Positions 29,101-37,083 of a stretch of DNA of 64,000 nt are shown here, piece after piece. Under the pieces are notes generated by a model. That model did not search any database. It saw only the letters and a list, made by a program, of their open reading frames with translations, and was not told where the DNA came from. This DNA is from JAOABV01 sp039801465. GTDB lineage: Bacteria > Hydrothermota > Tepidihabitantia > Tepidihabitantales > CAIPLT01. The translations under genes and the position numbers were made by a program. The DNA lies in contig JBDRUT010000006.1 of the NCBI GenBank assembly GCA_039801465.1, positions 1 to 64,000 of the forward strand, written 5' to 3'. Every line of letters begins with the position of its first letter. The stretch's first letter is position 1.

Positions 29101-29425
29101 AATTGAAGAAATGAAAAATATTGAAAAAGACCTTTCGGAGCTTAATGTTTCCCGGCAAACAATTGAGCGCCAAGAAAAAATTATCAACCGAATGTTAGAT
29201 GCGCAAAGAAGTATTCGCCAAAAAGAATATTCGGAAAAACGCGAACGGGAGATTGGCAAAGATTATCCAATACCACCAAGTCCAGTTTTAGATAAAAATT
29301 TAGGTGAAACCAAAAAACAATTACGCGAAGAACTGTTGCGGGCTTTAAGAGAAGGTTATCCTAAAGAATATGAAACAATGATAAAAAATTACTTTGACGC
29401 AATAATTCAGGACGAAACTAAATGA
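26180..29425 (+). CDS. DUF4175-like membrane protein with long coiled coil
   Basis: 1,081 residues. Three hydrophobic helices near the N-terminus (about 20-43, 45-62 and 135-155), a beta-rich extracytoplasmic middle (about 165-480: SKAPISFKIIPGNTI, FEPIEITDLIFTYNYPSYTK, VYDNDAILGNKSS), then about 550 residues of Gln/Glu/Leu-rich coiled coil, with a Gly/Met patch (GQMEGGFSGG, QQMGGMIPLPVPGG) near 885-935. This is the pattern of DUF4175 proteins from FCB-group bacteria, whose function is unknown. The stop overlaps the next start (ATGA), so it is coupled to the TPR-like protein; together they may form an envelope complex. Confidence 0.75.
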   Translation: MELYIRIRQIYRQFITNHIIFSVLVFISLLTLLLISITGFFINRLILSVLILIPLYFLYSLYHYSFLKIAQKIEQTFPEIKNKLIPALQLFEYQKKLSNQKENYSSELITAAIEQVNTIIKNLPLHTLINYKKTRYILVVSIILVLVLLGFALLRPTNFRFGWNLAFTPSKAPISFKIIPGNTIVNKDSIININFKIIAPIRNLSATIYAKGLKYSGQESLSVNIKADKEFSYYFIIKSALGVPIKRSSTYQIKLFEPIEITDLIFTYNYPSYTKLPSTRNRSQEINVLLGTEVTFQGTATSSLISGYRINASGKIETLSIKDKEFYGHFTITNQDSFQIMLKGAQETQGKSSWYHIVPRRDEFPFVRIFSPGRDIDVPANMQVFLGMYGIDDFGINRFYLYWFKSTSNDTARFLVKSSFGRNEDTAYYLWDLNKITFLPGDEINYYAVIYDNDAILGNKSSRSEIYTIRFPTLNEIYSQVTEKTQSTIEKLSPLTKTEERIFQQLEKITDKLKEYRSLDWEEKSSLSEIIAEKQKLISEIKALQDEISNAISNLYQGLMIDKETVEKLQEISKILSEIIPQDIKEKLQNLAEQVLQKNPDWQKSLEQLKLSTEEMRQALSRALELLKNLQKEALLKSLVRKAEEIFKQQSQLHNRIDGEKPSNLIQPQTQIGEEINALQNQISELSNTFDDSLLQAQLAEISQELNQMQLPSQVNAITQSLSQNQKGQAKKSSQELLQDLKRLKDLLQELADKYKQNQQMAIMESLLKNALSLNQLSQEQEQIINQSNQSISPNLVLGQMRLVEATRVVAESIASLTEKSILIPNDWTKDLVKTFTLMEQASTLIEDALHNNARITQAQNLQKEAISQIDKVTLQILQFLAKGQMEGGFSGGFESLLQALSQLTAEQMMLGQQMGGMIPLPVPGGLSQEQLSQLQRMLSMQSQLRSALEQLLQDINTGKYSEMPGLTGSVEGAIEEMKNIEKDLSELNVSRQTIERQEKIINRMLDAQRSIRQKEYSEKREREIGKDYPIPPSPVLDKNLGETKKQLREELLRALREGYPKEYETMIKNYFDAIIQDETK

Positions 29426-30210
29426 ATATTAATTTACCAATCAGAATAAACAGATGGCTTTTTGCTGTATTGTTAGTATCTTCGACTCTCTTAGCACAAA
29501 CCAAGACTCTACAGGATTCAATTTATTATTATCAGTCTTTAATTAAAAAAACACCAAATAATGAACCCGCATGGTTTGCGTTACAAAAACTTTTACTTCA
29601 AAAAGGCGATTTTAAGACTGCTCAGAAACTAATCAGATACGATTTAAGTGACCGGTTGTTTTGGGGGCAAATTAGAATTTTTTTCTACAGCCATCAATTT
29701 GACACAATTCATGTTTATCTTACGGAAATGGCAGCGAAATTTCCCGGAAGTTCTTATCTTAATGATGCACTGGATTTAGGTATATTAATCGCCTCGACAA
29801 AAAACAATCTATCCGATTTAAAGAACTATACCCAAGCATATTTTGATTATGAAATTGGGAATTATGAAAATGCGATTAGAGAATGTAAACAATTAATTAC
29901 TAAATCAAGCAAAGTATCCGAATACGCCTACCTGCTTCTACACAAAATTTATCTTGCTAAGAATGAAATTAATCAATCGTTAGCAACCTTGAGTGAATTC
30001 GTTCAAAAATTTCCTGAAAGCTATCTCAACCCAAAAGCCCAATATGAAATCGGACTAATATATTTGGAATCATTAAAAGATACTGCTCGTGCTAGAACAA
30101 TATTAGAAAAACTCATTCTTGATTTTCCATCATCACCATCAAGTTTTTTCGCCCGAGCAAAATTATCAATCATTGACGCAACTGAAAAACAAGAAGGCAA
30201 AATAAGATGA
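29422..30210 (+). CDS. Exported tetratricopeptide-repeat protein
   Basis: 262 residues. Signal peptide 1-25 (LFAVLLVSSTLLAQ). The rest is helical with TPR spacing: NEPAWFALQKLLLQKGDFKTA, GNYENAIRECKQLI, EINQSLATLSEFVQKFPESYL and PKAQYEIGLIYLESLKDTARA, ending like a BamD/YbgF-type repeat (LEKLILDFPSSPSS). A periplasmic scaffold role is likely. Its ATG overlaps the stop of the DUF4175-like gene by four bases, pointing to a shared job. hypD follows 36 bp later. Confidence 0.8.
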   Translation: MNINLPIRINRWLFAVLLVSSTLLAQTKTLQDSIYYYQSLIKKTPNNEPAWFALQKLLLQKGDFKTAQKLIRYDLSDRLFWGQIRIFFYSHQFDTIHVYLTEMAAKFPGSSYLNDALDLGILIASTKNNLSDLKNYTQAYFDYEIGNYENAIRECKQLITKSSKVSEYAYLLLHKIYLAKNEINQSLATLSEFVQKFPESYLNPKAQYEIGLIYLESLKDTARARTILEKLILDFPSSPSSFFARAKLSIIDATEKQEGKIR

Positions 30211-30246
30211 TAAAATAAAACAGATTAAACATATATAAATATCTAA

Positions 30247-31305
30247 ATGAATGTATCGCAAAAAGCGCAACAGTATATTGATCAAATAAAAAGGTTAACT
30301 CGAAAACCAATTACTTTAATGGAAGTTTGTGGCACACACACTAACGCCATTTCATCTTCCGGCATTCGTCATATTATGCCTAGTCAATTAAAATTGCTCT
30401 CTGGTCCAGGATGTCCGGTATGTGTCACTGACCAAAAAGACATTGACTGGATGATTGCCTTAGCCCGCACCAATAAAGCCATTATTACAACGTTTGGCGA
30501 CTTAATGCGTGTGCCCGGCACGGAAAGTTCTTTAGCCAAAGAAAAAAGCAAAGGTGCGGATATTAGAGTTGTCTATTCTCCGCTTGATGCATTAAAATTC
30601 ACTACCAACACAAAAAAACCGGTTGTTTTTCTTGGTGTCGGATTTGAAACCACCGCACCGACAATTGCCGCAACAATTCTAAAAGCCCAAGAGCAAAAAA
30701 TCACAAACTTCTTCGTTTTACCGGTTTTCAAACTGATTCCTCCCGCATTAAAAGCAATTGTTCAGCATCCCCAAATAAATATCGACGGTTTTATATTACC
30801 TGGTCATGTTTCAACTATTATTGGACAAAAACCTTATGAATTTTTAGTTAAAGAATTTTACAAGCCTTGCGCTATTTCTGGTTTCGAGCCACTCGATATC
30901 CTTGAAAGTATTTACATTTTACTGACCCAGATTAAAAACCATCAGCCAGAAGTTGCGATTCAATACAAAAGAAGTGTCAATAAAGCTGGCAATCTTAGAG
31001 CCCAAAAAGTAATGAATCAAGTCTTTGAACCTACTGATGCAAATTGGCGCGGTTTAGGTAAGATAAAAAATTCTGGCTTATGCTTTACCTCAGATTATCA
31101 GAATTTTGATGTGCGGAATTATTTTAATATTAAAATACCAAAACCAAAAAAAACTCCATGTCGCTGCGGAGACATTCTCCTTGGATTAATCACGCCTTCT
31201 CAATGTCCTTTATTTGCAAATTCTTGTCGTCCGGATAATCCATATGGTCCTTGTATGGTATCTTCTGAAGGTGCTTGTTCTGCATATTATAAATATGAAA
31301 GATAA
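30247..31305 (+). CDS. hypD: Hydrogenase maturation protein HypD
   Basis: 352 residues. HypD, an Fe-S protein, forms with HypC the scaffold on which the Fe(CN)2CO unit of [NiFe]-hydrogenase is built. Seen: MEVCGTHTNAIS near residue 26, LLSGPGCPVCVT near 52, TFGDLMRVPGTESSL near 80, GFETTAPTIAATI near 130, LPGHVSTIIG near 183, and the C-terminal Cys set (CRCGDILLG, CPLFANSC, GPCMVSSEGACSAYY) that holds the 4Fe-4S cluster. hypE follows after 72 bp. No hydrogenase, hypC, hypF, hypA or hypB lies in this window. Confidence 0.96.
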   Translation: MNVSQKAQQYIDQIKRLTRKPITLMEVCGTHTNAISSSGIRHIMPSQLKLLSGPGCPVCVTDQKDIDWMIALARTNKAIITTFGDLMRVPGTESSLAKEKSKGADIRVVYSPLDALKFTTNTKKPVVFLGVGFETTAPTIAATILKAQEQKITNFFVLPVFKLIPPALKAIVQHPQINIDGFILPGHVSTIIGQKPYEFLVKEFYKPCAISGFEPLDILESIYILLTQIKNHQPEVAIQYKRSVNKAGNLRAQKVMNQVFEPTDANWRGLGKIKNSGLCFTSDYQNFDVRNYFNIKIPKPKKTPCRCGDILLGLITPSQCPLFANSCRPDNPYGPCMVSSEGACSAYYKYER

Positions 31306-31377
31306 TATAATGTGATGTTAAAAAATGACTAATAGGGTATAAATTTATTTTTATTCAACAATTTAGTAAAGATAAAA

Positions 31378-32445
31378 GTGAAAGATTATCTAAAAGTCAA
31401 AATCCAAAAGTCAAACCTTGAACAGTATCTCACACTTGATTATGGTTCCGGTGGAAGGAAGATGCATCGTTTAATCCGAGAATTATTTTATAAATATTTT
31501 CACAACCCAATCTTGGCAAAGTTTGAGGATGCGGCTGAACTGAAACTGCTATCAAACCGACCTGATGTTTGTTTTACCATTGATTCTTATGTTGTGCAAC
31601 CATTATTCTTCCCGGGTGGTGATATTGGCAAACTTTCCATTTGTGGAACAATAAACGACCTAGCAGTTAAAGGTGCTAAACCACTTTATATTGCAATCTC
31701 TTTTGTCATCCAAGAAGGAATCAATCTAAAAACTTTAGAAAAAATTTGTTTTTCAATCGCTAAAATAGCAAAAACAGTAAATGTTCCGATTGTCACCGGT
31801 GATACTAAAGTTATAGAAAAAAGAAGTTATAATGAAGAAATTATCATCACAACTTGTGGTATCGGTAAAATATTAAAACATTTTCAGAATCCAACATTAA
31901 ATGCTAAAAATATTCGGCAAGGAGATATTGTTATCATAAATGGCCAAATTGGTGACCATGAGGCATCGATAATTTTAGCACGCAGTGAATATGATTTTAA
32001 AGCAAATGTCAAAAGTGATTGCGTATCTTTATATTCTCTAATTGAAACCTTGGCACAGAACAAATGTAATATCAAAATGATGCGCGACCCAACACGCGGT
32101 GGTTTAGCTACAACCTTAAATGAAATTGCTGATGCAGCCAATCTCGGAATTATTATTGATGAAAAACTAATTCCAATTCAAAACTCAGTTAAAGGCATTT
32201 GTGAAATCCTTGGGTTTGACCCATTGTATTTGGCAAACGAAGGTAAAGTCGTTATCATTGCTGATGCAAAAGACAGCCAACGCATCTTAAAAATAATGAA
32301 AAAACATCCGCTGGGCAAACATAGTGCTATTATTGGTAAAATCACTGAACGAAAATATGGCATTGGCGTGTGGCTAAACACAAAAATTGGAAGCCAAAGA
32401 CCTATTATCCAATTAGAAGGTCTTCAAATCCCTCGCATCTGTTAA
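31378..32445 (+). CDS. hypE: Hydrogenase maturation protein HypE
   Basis: 355 residues from a GTG start; the first 20 residues are an extension before the family core LDYGSGGRKMHRLI. HypE dehydrates the carbamoyl group received from HypF to make the cyanide ligands. Seen: FTIDSYVVQPLFFPGGDIGKLSICGTINDLAVKGA, the AIR-synthase-like core VTGDTKV, DPTRGGLATTLNEIA, and GIVIDEKL-type late motif. The C-terminus ends QLEGLQIPRIC, so the essential terminal Cys is present. I considered SelD, which shares the fold, but the motifs are those of HypE and the SelD Cys/Sec loop is absent. Confidence 0.94.
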   Translation: MKDYLKVKIQKSNLEQYLTLDYGSGGRKMHRLIRELFYKYFHNPILAKFEDAAELKLLSNRPDVCFTIDSYVVQPLFFPGGDIGKLSICGTINDLAVKGAKPLYIAISFVIQEGINLKTLEKICFSIAKIAKTVNVPIVTGDTKVIEKRSYNEEIIITTCGIGKILKHFQNPTLNAKNIRQGDIVIINGQIGDHEASIILARSEYDFKANVKSDCVSLYSLIETLAQNKCNIKMMRDPTRGGLATTLNEIADAANLGIIIDEKLIPIQNSVKGICEILGFDPLYLANEGKVVIIADAKDSQRILKIMKKHPLGKHSAIIGKITERKYGIGVWLNTKIGSQRPIIQLEGLQIPRIC

Positions 32446-32586
32446 AACTCAAGTGCAAATTAAATACTGATTTTAATCAGGTTTCTTAATTAAAAAAGAA
32501 CTTGCAACAAATAAGACAACCGCTTTAAAATATCTAGCCACAAAATCAACAACATTTTTAATTTGTTGCACTATCAATTATTACCA

Positions 32587-34134
32587 TCAATGAAATCGTC
32601 TTTTACCGTGCTTAAATGGCTTTAAGATTAATGCTATTAATAATATTATTATAGTAATATGAATTAACACATCTCCATATCTCCGATAAAAAGTTGACTT
32701 AAGAGCCTTAGCCACATCAGCAACTATTATATCTTGCACGAAGAGTTTTGTTTTATTAGTAATCCTTGCAAATGGGTCAGTAATCAGGGAAATACCATTA
32801 TTGGCACAACGGACTAATGGCACACCATTTTCCACTGAACGCAAGATTGCTAATTCGCAGTGTTGATGTGGTCCGGGCGTTTTACCAAACCAACCGTCGT
32901 TAGTAATATTTACCAGCATCTCAGCGCCTCGTGTGGTAAAACCTCGAGTCAAATCTGGAAAGATTGATTCAAAACATATAAGGCATGCAAATTTATTAGG
33001 AATTTGTGATTTTGTATTTGTAATTTCAAATATCGTGTATTCTTTTCCTGGTGTACAGTCACCCATATCGCCGGTCTCTATTTTTCTAAACAATTTTATC
33101 TTATCTACATAAGGTATTCTTTCAGAAAAGGGAACCAAATGAATTTTACGATATATTTTGGTAAAGAACGGCGCACGAATTTTGAGCAGTGAATCCCCTG
33201 GTACAATAAATATGATACTATCTGTCTTATTGGGTTCAAAGAGCACAGCACCGTTATAATAAATTGGACTTGTTGGCTCATACAATGGTGTACCAGTAAA
33301 GATATAAACATTATGCGAATCAGCAATTGCTTGAAATATATTTCTTAATTCTTCGTTACGAGTTATATCCACCAAAGTTGCTGTTTCCGGCAAGATTATC
33401 AAATCTGGTTTTTGAACTGTTGCTTCTCTTACTAAATCTATCAATTCTTTTAATAATCGCTGGCGACTTTCATAATCGCCTTTTTCATTAGGTGCAACAT
33501 TAGGTTGGACAATAGCAACTATGATGTTCGATTTTAGTTTATTTGTATAAGTCCTAATTACTCCATAACTAACTGGCAAAATAAAAGATACGAGTAAAAG
33601 CACAAGATAAGTTACTTTATGTTTTTTCTGGAATATCCAAAAAATTAAAAGATTAATCCAAACAACCCAAGCTGAAATACCATAAATACCAAATATCGAT
33701 GCCATTTGGACTATTGGAATATACGATGTTTGAGTATAGCCTAAAAATCCCCAGGGAAATCCAATCTCTGATTTTGTCCTTACAAATTCTAATACTGCCC
33801 AAACTAAAGGTGCAAATGGTAAACCTAAAAATTTCGTACTTACTGAAAAGACCGCAGTATAAAACCCCAAATAAACAAAAAGGACTGTGACCCCCAAATA
33901 TAATAAAACTTTCGTTATCGGTTCTACAGGTACAATTAAAAAATATAACCACCAGAGATGAAAAAGAGCAAAGGCAGAACCAAAAATAAGTCCGTACCAG
34001 AATACTTTTTTATAGGGATAACGATATATTAACAGTAACAACGGAATCAAAGCAAAATAAGAAAGAAATCGGATGTTGAATGGAGCAAAAGCAAAACTCA
34101 AAACAAACGCTGAAATTATTAAAGCAACTGCCAT
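32587..34134 (-). CDS. lnt: Apolipoprotein N-acyltransferase Lnt
   Basis: 515 residues. It adds the third acyl chain to lipoproteins at the inner membrane. About seven N-terminal membrane helices lead into a nitrilase-type domain (from about 215). The catalytic triad is visible: Glu in LIILPETAT, Lys in YRKIHLVPFSE, Cys in CLICFESIFP. ITNDGWFGKTPGPHQH is a strong Lnt signature, and one more C-terminal helix follows. The gene lies downstream of the Gfo/Idh/MocA gene, with a duplicated piece of that gene's end between them. Confidence 0.95.
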   Translation of the reverse strand: MAVALIISAFVLSFAFAPFNIRFLSYFALIPLLLLIYRYPYKKVFWYGLIFGSAFALFHLWWLYFLIVPVEPITKVLLYLGVTVLFVYLGFYTAVFSVSTKFLGLPFAPLVWAVLEFVRTKSEIGFPWGFLGYTQTSYIPIVQMASIFGIYGISAWVVWINLLIFWIFQKKHKVTYLVLLLVSFILPVSYGVIRTYTNKLKSNIIVAIVQPNVAPNEKGDYESRQRLLKELIDLVREATVQKPDLIILPETATLVDITRNEELRNIFQAIADSHNVYIFTGTPLYEPTSPIYYNGAVLFEPNKTDSIIFIVPGDSLLKIRAPFFTKIYRKIHLVPFSERIPYVDKIKLFRKIETGDMGDCTPGKEYTIFEITNTKSQIPNKFACLICFESIFPDLTRGFTTRGAEMLVNITNDGWFGKTPGPHQHCELAILRSVENGVPLVRCANNGISLITDPFARITNKTKLFVQDIIVADVAKALKSTFYRRYGDVLIHITIIILLIALILKPFKHGKRRFH

Positions 34135-34233
34135 TTTAGTCTCTCGTCAATCATTTGGATTTAGCATAGATGCTATCGATTCTTACTGTATTGTCACTTC
34201 TTTTTGATTTAGTATTGATGCTATCGAATCTCG

Positions 34234-35244
34234 CTAAATTGTCACTTCTTTTTGAAATTTGTAAGATTTGTAAAAAGCATCCGTAATCTGATTTATTATT
34301 AGACCATCATTACCCGTAATTGTAGGTTTGGTTTTCTTCAAGACGCTTTCAACAAATAAATCGACCAGTAATTGATAGGCAATCTTCACATAATCTTTCT
34401 GTCCAGGGATATTAGTCGGAGTAACATTAACTAAATGTCCGTGCATTTCACGGTGAATTTGGACCGGATTGAGCAAAGCTGCACCTTTACTACCAAAAAG
34501 ATTAAAATAGGCAAAGTCTTTATCTTGTAACATACTAAATCCAACTTCAATTGTCAGAATTTGTTTTTCAAAGCGCAACAGAGCAAAAGCACTATCTTCA
34601 ACTTGATTTGCTGGGTTTCTCTTATAACCTGTGCCGACAATGGAAATTGGTTTTTCTTGGGCAAGTAAATACATTGCAATGTCTAAAATTTGACTCCCAA
34701 GGGAAAGAAAAGCTCCACCGCCAGCGCGCAGACGCTCACCCCACCATCCAGAAAACGACCATTCAGTTCGTCCTCTTAGCCAACCAGCCTTACTATAATA
34801 TAAAGAACCAAGTTCACCACCGTCAATAAAATTTTTAATTAACTGAACATCCGCCCGCAAACGGTGATTTAATGCAGGCATAAGAATACGTTTCTTTTTT
34901 TCTGCCATCCGCACCATAGTTTTGGCTTCATTCGCACTAACTGCCATCGGGATTTCTACTAAAACATCTTTATCATATTCTAAGGCACCGATAGTCATTG
35001 GTGCGTGAAGATAATTTGGTGTCGCAATAATGACCGCATCAATTTCGGAATCAGCAATAAAGTCATTATAGCTTTGATAATGATGCTTAATATTATATCT
35101 TTCAGCTAAATAGTTTAACTTTCTAACATCATTATCACAAATTGCGACAACTTCAGCAAATTTATTCTTTTTAAGTGCCGGTAAATAGACCAATTGGGTT
35201 TGGGCACCACAACCAACAATACCAATGCCAATTTTATCTTTCAT
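34234..35244 (-). CDS. Gfo/Idh/MocA family NAD(P)-dependent oxidoreductase
   Basis: 336 residues. N-terminal Rossmann domain with GIVGCGAQTQLVYLPAL (residues 8-24), NYLHAPMTIGAL and the DVLVEIPMAVSANEA segment that in most members reads EKP; the Lys is replaced here (VEIPMA), which is a notable change at a residue usually important for catalysis. The C-terminal alpha/beta domain has GGWWGERLRAGGGAFLSLGSQILDIAMYL. Substrate cannot be deduced; sugar or inositol-like compounds are common in the family. It lies between purN and lnt on the same strand. Confidence 0.85.
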   Translation of the reverse strand: MKDKIGIGIVGCGAQTQLVYLPALKKNKFAEVVAICDNDVRKLNYLAERYNIKHHYQSYNDFIADSEIDAVIIATPNYLHAPMTIGALEYDKDVLVEIPMAVSANEAKTMVRMAEKKKRILMPALNHRLRADVQLIKNFIDGGELGSLYYSKAGWLRGRTEWSFSGWWGERLRAGGGAFLSLGSQILDIAMYLLAQEKPISIVGTGYKRNPANQVEDSAFALLRFEKQILTIEVGFSMLQDKDFAYFNLFGSKGAALLNPVQIHREMHGHLVNVTPTNIPGQKDYVKIAYQLLVDLFVESVLKKTKPTITGNDGLIINQITDAFYKSYKFQKEVTI

Positions 35245-35393
35245 TTTCCTTTTCCTTTCTTAATATAAACATATTCTATTTCTATATTGATACTTTTTTA
35301 ACTTGAGTTTTTTAATATGGAAATATTCAATATTGATAAATATTCTTTTTCCTTTCTTAATATGAAAATATTCAATATCTTTGAGCAGTGAAG

Positions 35394-36014
35394 TCATTTT
35401 TTTATTTTCACACGATTACCAACGATTTCTAATCTATTTTCGGCAAAAAGTCTAATTGCTTCAGGATAAGCAATGTGCTCTTGTTGTAATACTCGCTCTG
35501 CTAAAGTATGGACAGTGTCATCATCATCAACCGGAACAACTCTTTGTACAATTATTGGTCCGCCATCAACATCTTCAGTAACAAAATGCACCGTGCAACC
35601 AGAAAATTTAGCGCCGGAATCTAAGACGGCTTTATGCACATATTCGCCATACAGGCCTTTTGCCACGGGTAACAATGCAGGATGAATATTCATAATTCTC
35701 ATCTTGTAATGATTAACAAAAAAAGGCGTCAAAACTCTTAAAAATCCTGCCAGACAAACTAAATCAACTTTTCTTGCATCTAATTCTTTTATCAGTGCTT
35801 GTTCAAAAAGTTCTCGATTAGGATAATCTTTGTGGTTAATAAAAATTGCCGGAATATTATGTTTTCTTGCTCGTTCTAAAGCATACGCTTCTTTTTTATT
35901 ACTTATGACAACACTTACTACTGCAGGAATTTCTTTTTTCTCCGATGCATCAATAATTGCTTGTAGGTTCGTGCCAGAGCCTGAAACTAAAACGCCAAGT
36001 TTTATTATTGCCAT
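35394..36014 (-). CDS. purN: Phosphoribosylglycinamide formyltransferase PurN
   Basis: 206 residues. It transfers formyl from 10-formyl-THF to GAR in purine synthesis. Seen: LVSGSGTNLQAIIDA near residue 9, the catalytic NIHPALLPVAKGLYG (Asn, His) near 106-121, GCTVHFVTEDVDGGPII with the catalytic Asp near 145, and the closing EHIAYPEAIRLF. The promoter is TTGACA (36047-36042), 16 bp, TATGAT (36025-36020), with the ATG 5 bp later, so probably leaderless. Other pur genes are not nearby. Confidence 0.95.
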   Translation of the reverse strand: MAIIKLGVLVSGSGTNLQAIIDASEKKEIPAVVSVVISNKKEAYALERARKHNIPAIFINHKDYPNRELFEQALIKELDARKVDLVCLAGFLRVLTPFFVNHYKMRIMNIHPALLPVAKGLYGEYVHKAVLDSGAKFSGCTVHFVTEDVDGGPIIVQRVVPVDDDDTVHTLAERVLQQEHIAYPEAIRLFAENRLEIVGNRVKIKK

Positions 36015-36047
36015 AATTAATCATAAATAATTTATTAGAATTGTCAA

Positions 36048-37047
36048 TTATCAATAATGAAACCAGAATTTTATTGGTATTCTTATTTCATATGCAAATA
36101 TCCAAATAGACAACTTGTGGATTTTAAATTTTTTACTCATACTTTTTTATTAGATAATTGCATTTTATTTTATTAACTAAGTATTTAAATACCCGGCACG
36201 GTTGAGGGGGTAGCCCACTATGTAAGAACATATCAATCAGCAAATTTGACAAGGAATTCATCTTTCCATTGGGCAAACGCATCCGTCCCAATTACATTGT
36301 CGAGCGTTTGGGAAACTCAGACATCACCGTACTATCCATTGACAATAGTGTATACGATATCGATATTATGTTTCATATCCCATTAGGGGTCTCTTCATAA
36401 CTATTAGAAATTTTTTTAATGTCTATCTTATTCATCTTTCTTCGTTCTATTTTATTTATTTTTATTAATCATCAACTTATTCTTTTTTTATAATTTGTAT
36501 ATTTACTGGTGCTGAGACTTGGTATTTAGTCGCAAAGTCTTTTTCACTTTTTGAATGATTAATAGTATAGTATTGATGCACTTTTTGCGTATTTCTGAAA
36601 TTATAGTCATTTTTGAGCGATTTCTGAATATCATTGAGGGGCAGAGTTAATAATTAGCGAAGTGTATTGTCTTTTATTTGTTCTTTTTCTGCTTGTATTC
36701 TTTTTTTGGCTTCATAGTCTTTAATTATTTTTTACATTTACATTATATATATAATTTTTTAATATTTAATTATTTTATAATGCGACATTTGACGCCACTT
36801 TGTACGTCATTTGAAGTCCGATATGTGAATTTCATGGCTCTTAACAGAAAAGAACACTATCGATACAATTATATCAGTTAATCTGACATGAAATTGAGGA
36901 AATACTGATCATACCGAATACAATCGCATACCTGATGCAGTCTTAATTATAAAATAGACTGTATCTATAGATAAAATCACTGAATAATCTATTTATCTTG
37001 GTCTTGACTCGGTTCTGTAATATCTTTTTAGCCCAATTAAAAAACAT
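36048..37047. other. 1-kb intergenic region
   Basis: Mostly AT-rich with no supported gene. One richer stretch, 36206-36400 (+), is open for about 64 codons (…SKFDKEFIFPLGKRIRP… to GVSS, then TAA) but has no start codon or ribosome site; it may be a gene remnant. A 67-codon hydrophobic ORF at 36678-36881 looks like chance in AT-rich DNA. Confidence 0.4.
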
Positions 37048-37083
37048 TTGACATTTTCTTAATTTTCACTATAATTGCACTCT
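37048..37083 (+). promoter_or_regulatory. Leaderless-type promoter of hppA
   Basis: TTGACA (37048-37053), 16-bp spacer, TATAAT (37070-37075), then 8 bp to the ATG at 37084. Near-consensus boxes and no ribosome site. Confidence 0.75.

Noticed and set aside
31378..32445. selD (selenophosphate synthase), which would have supported the selenoproteins
   Set aside because: The motifs (GGRKMHRLI, DSYVVQPLFFPGGDIGKLSICG, terminal PRIC) are those of HypE; the SelD Cys/Sec loop is missing.
36678..36881. 67-codon hydrophobic ORF
   Set aside because: Chance ORF in very AT-rich DNA; no ribosome site, no promoter and no recognisable motif.
37075..37083. TTG start for hppA three codons upstream
   Set aside because: It would lie in the -10 box; the ATG at 37084 begins the usual N-terminus.
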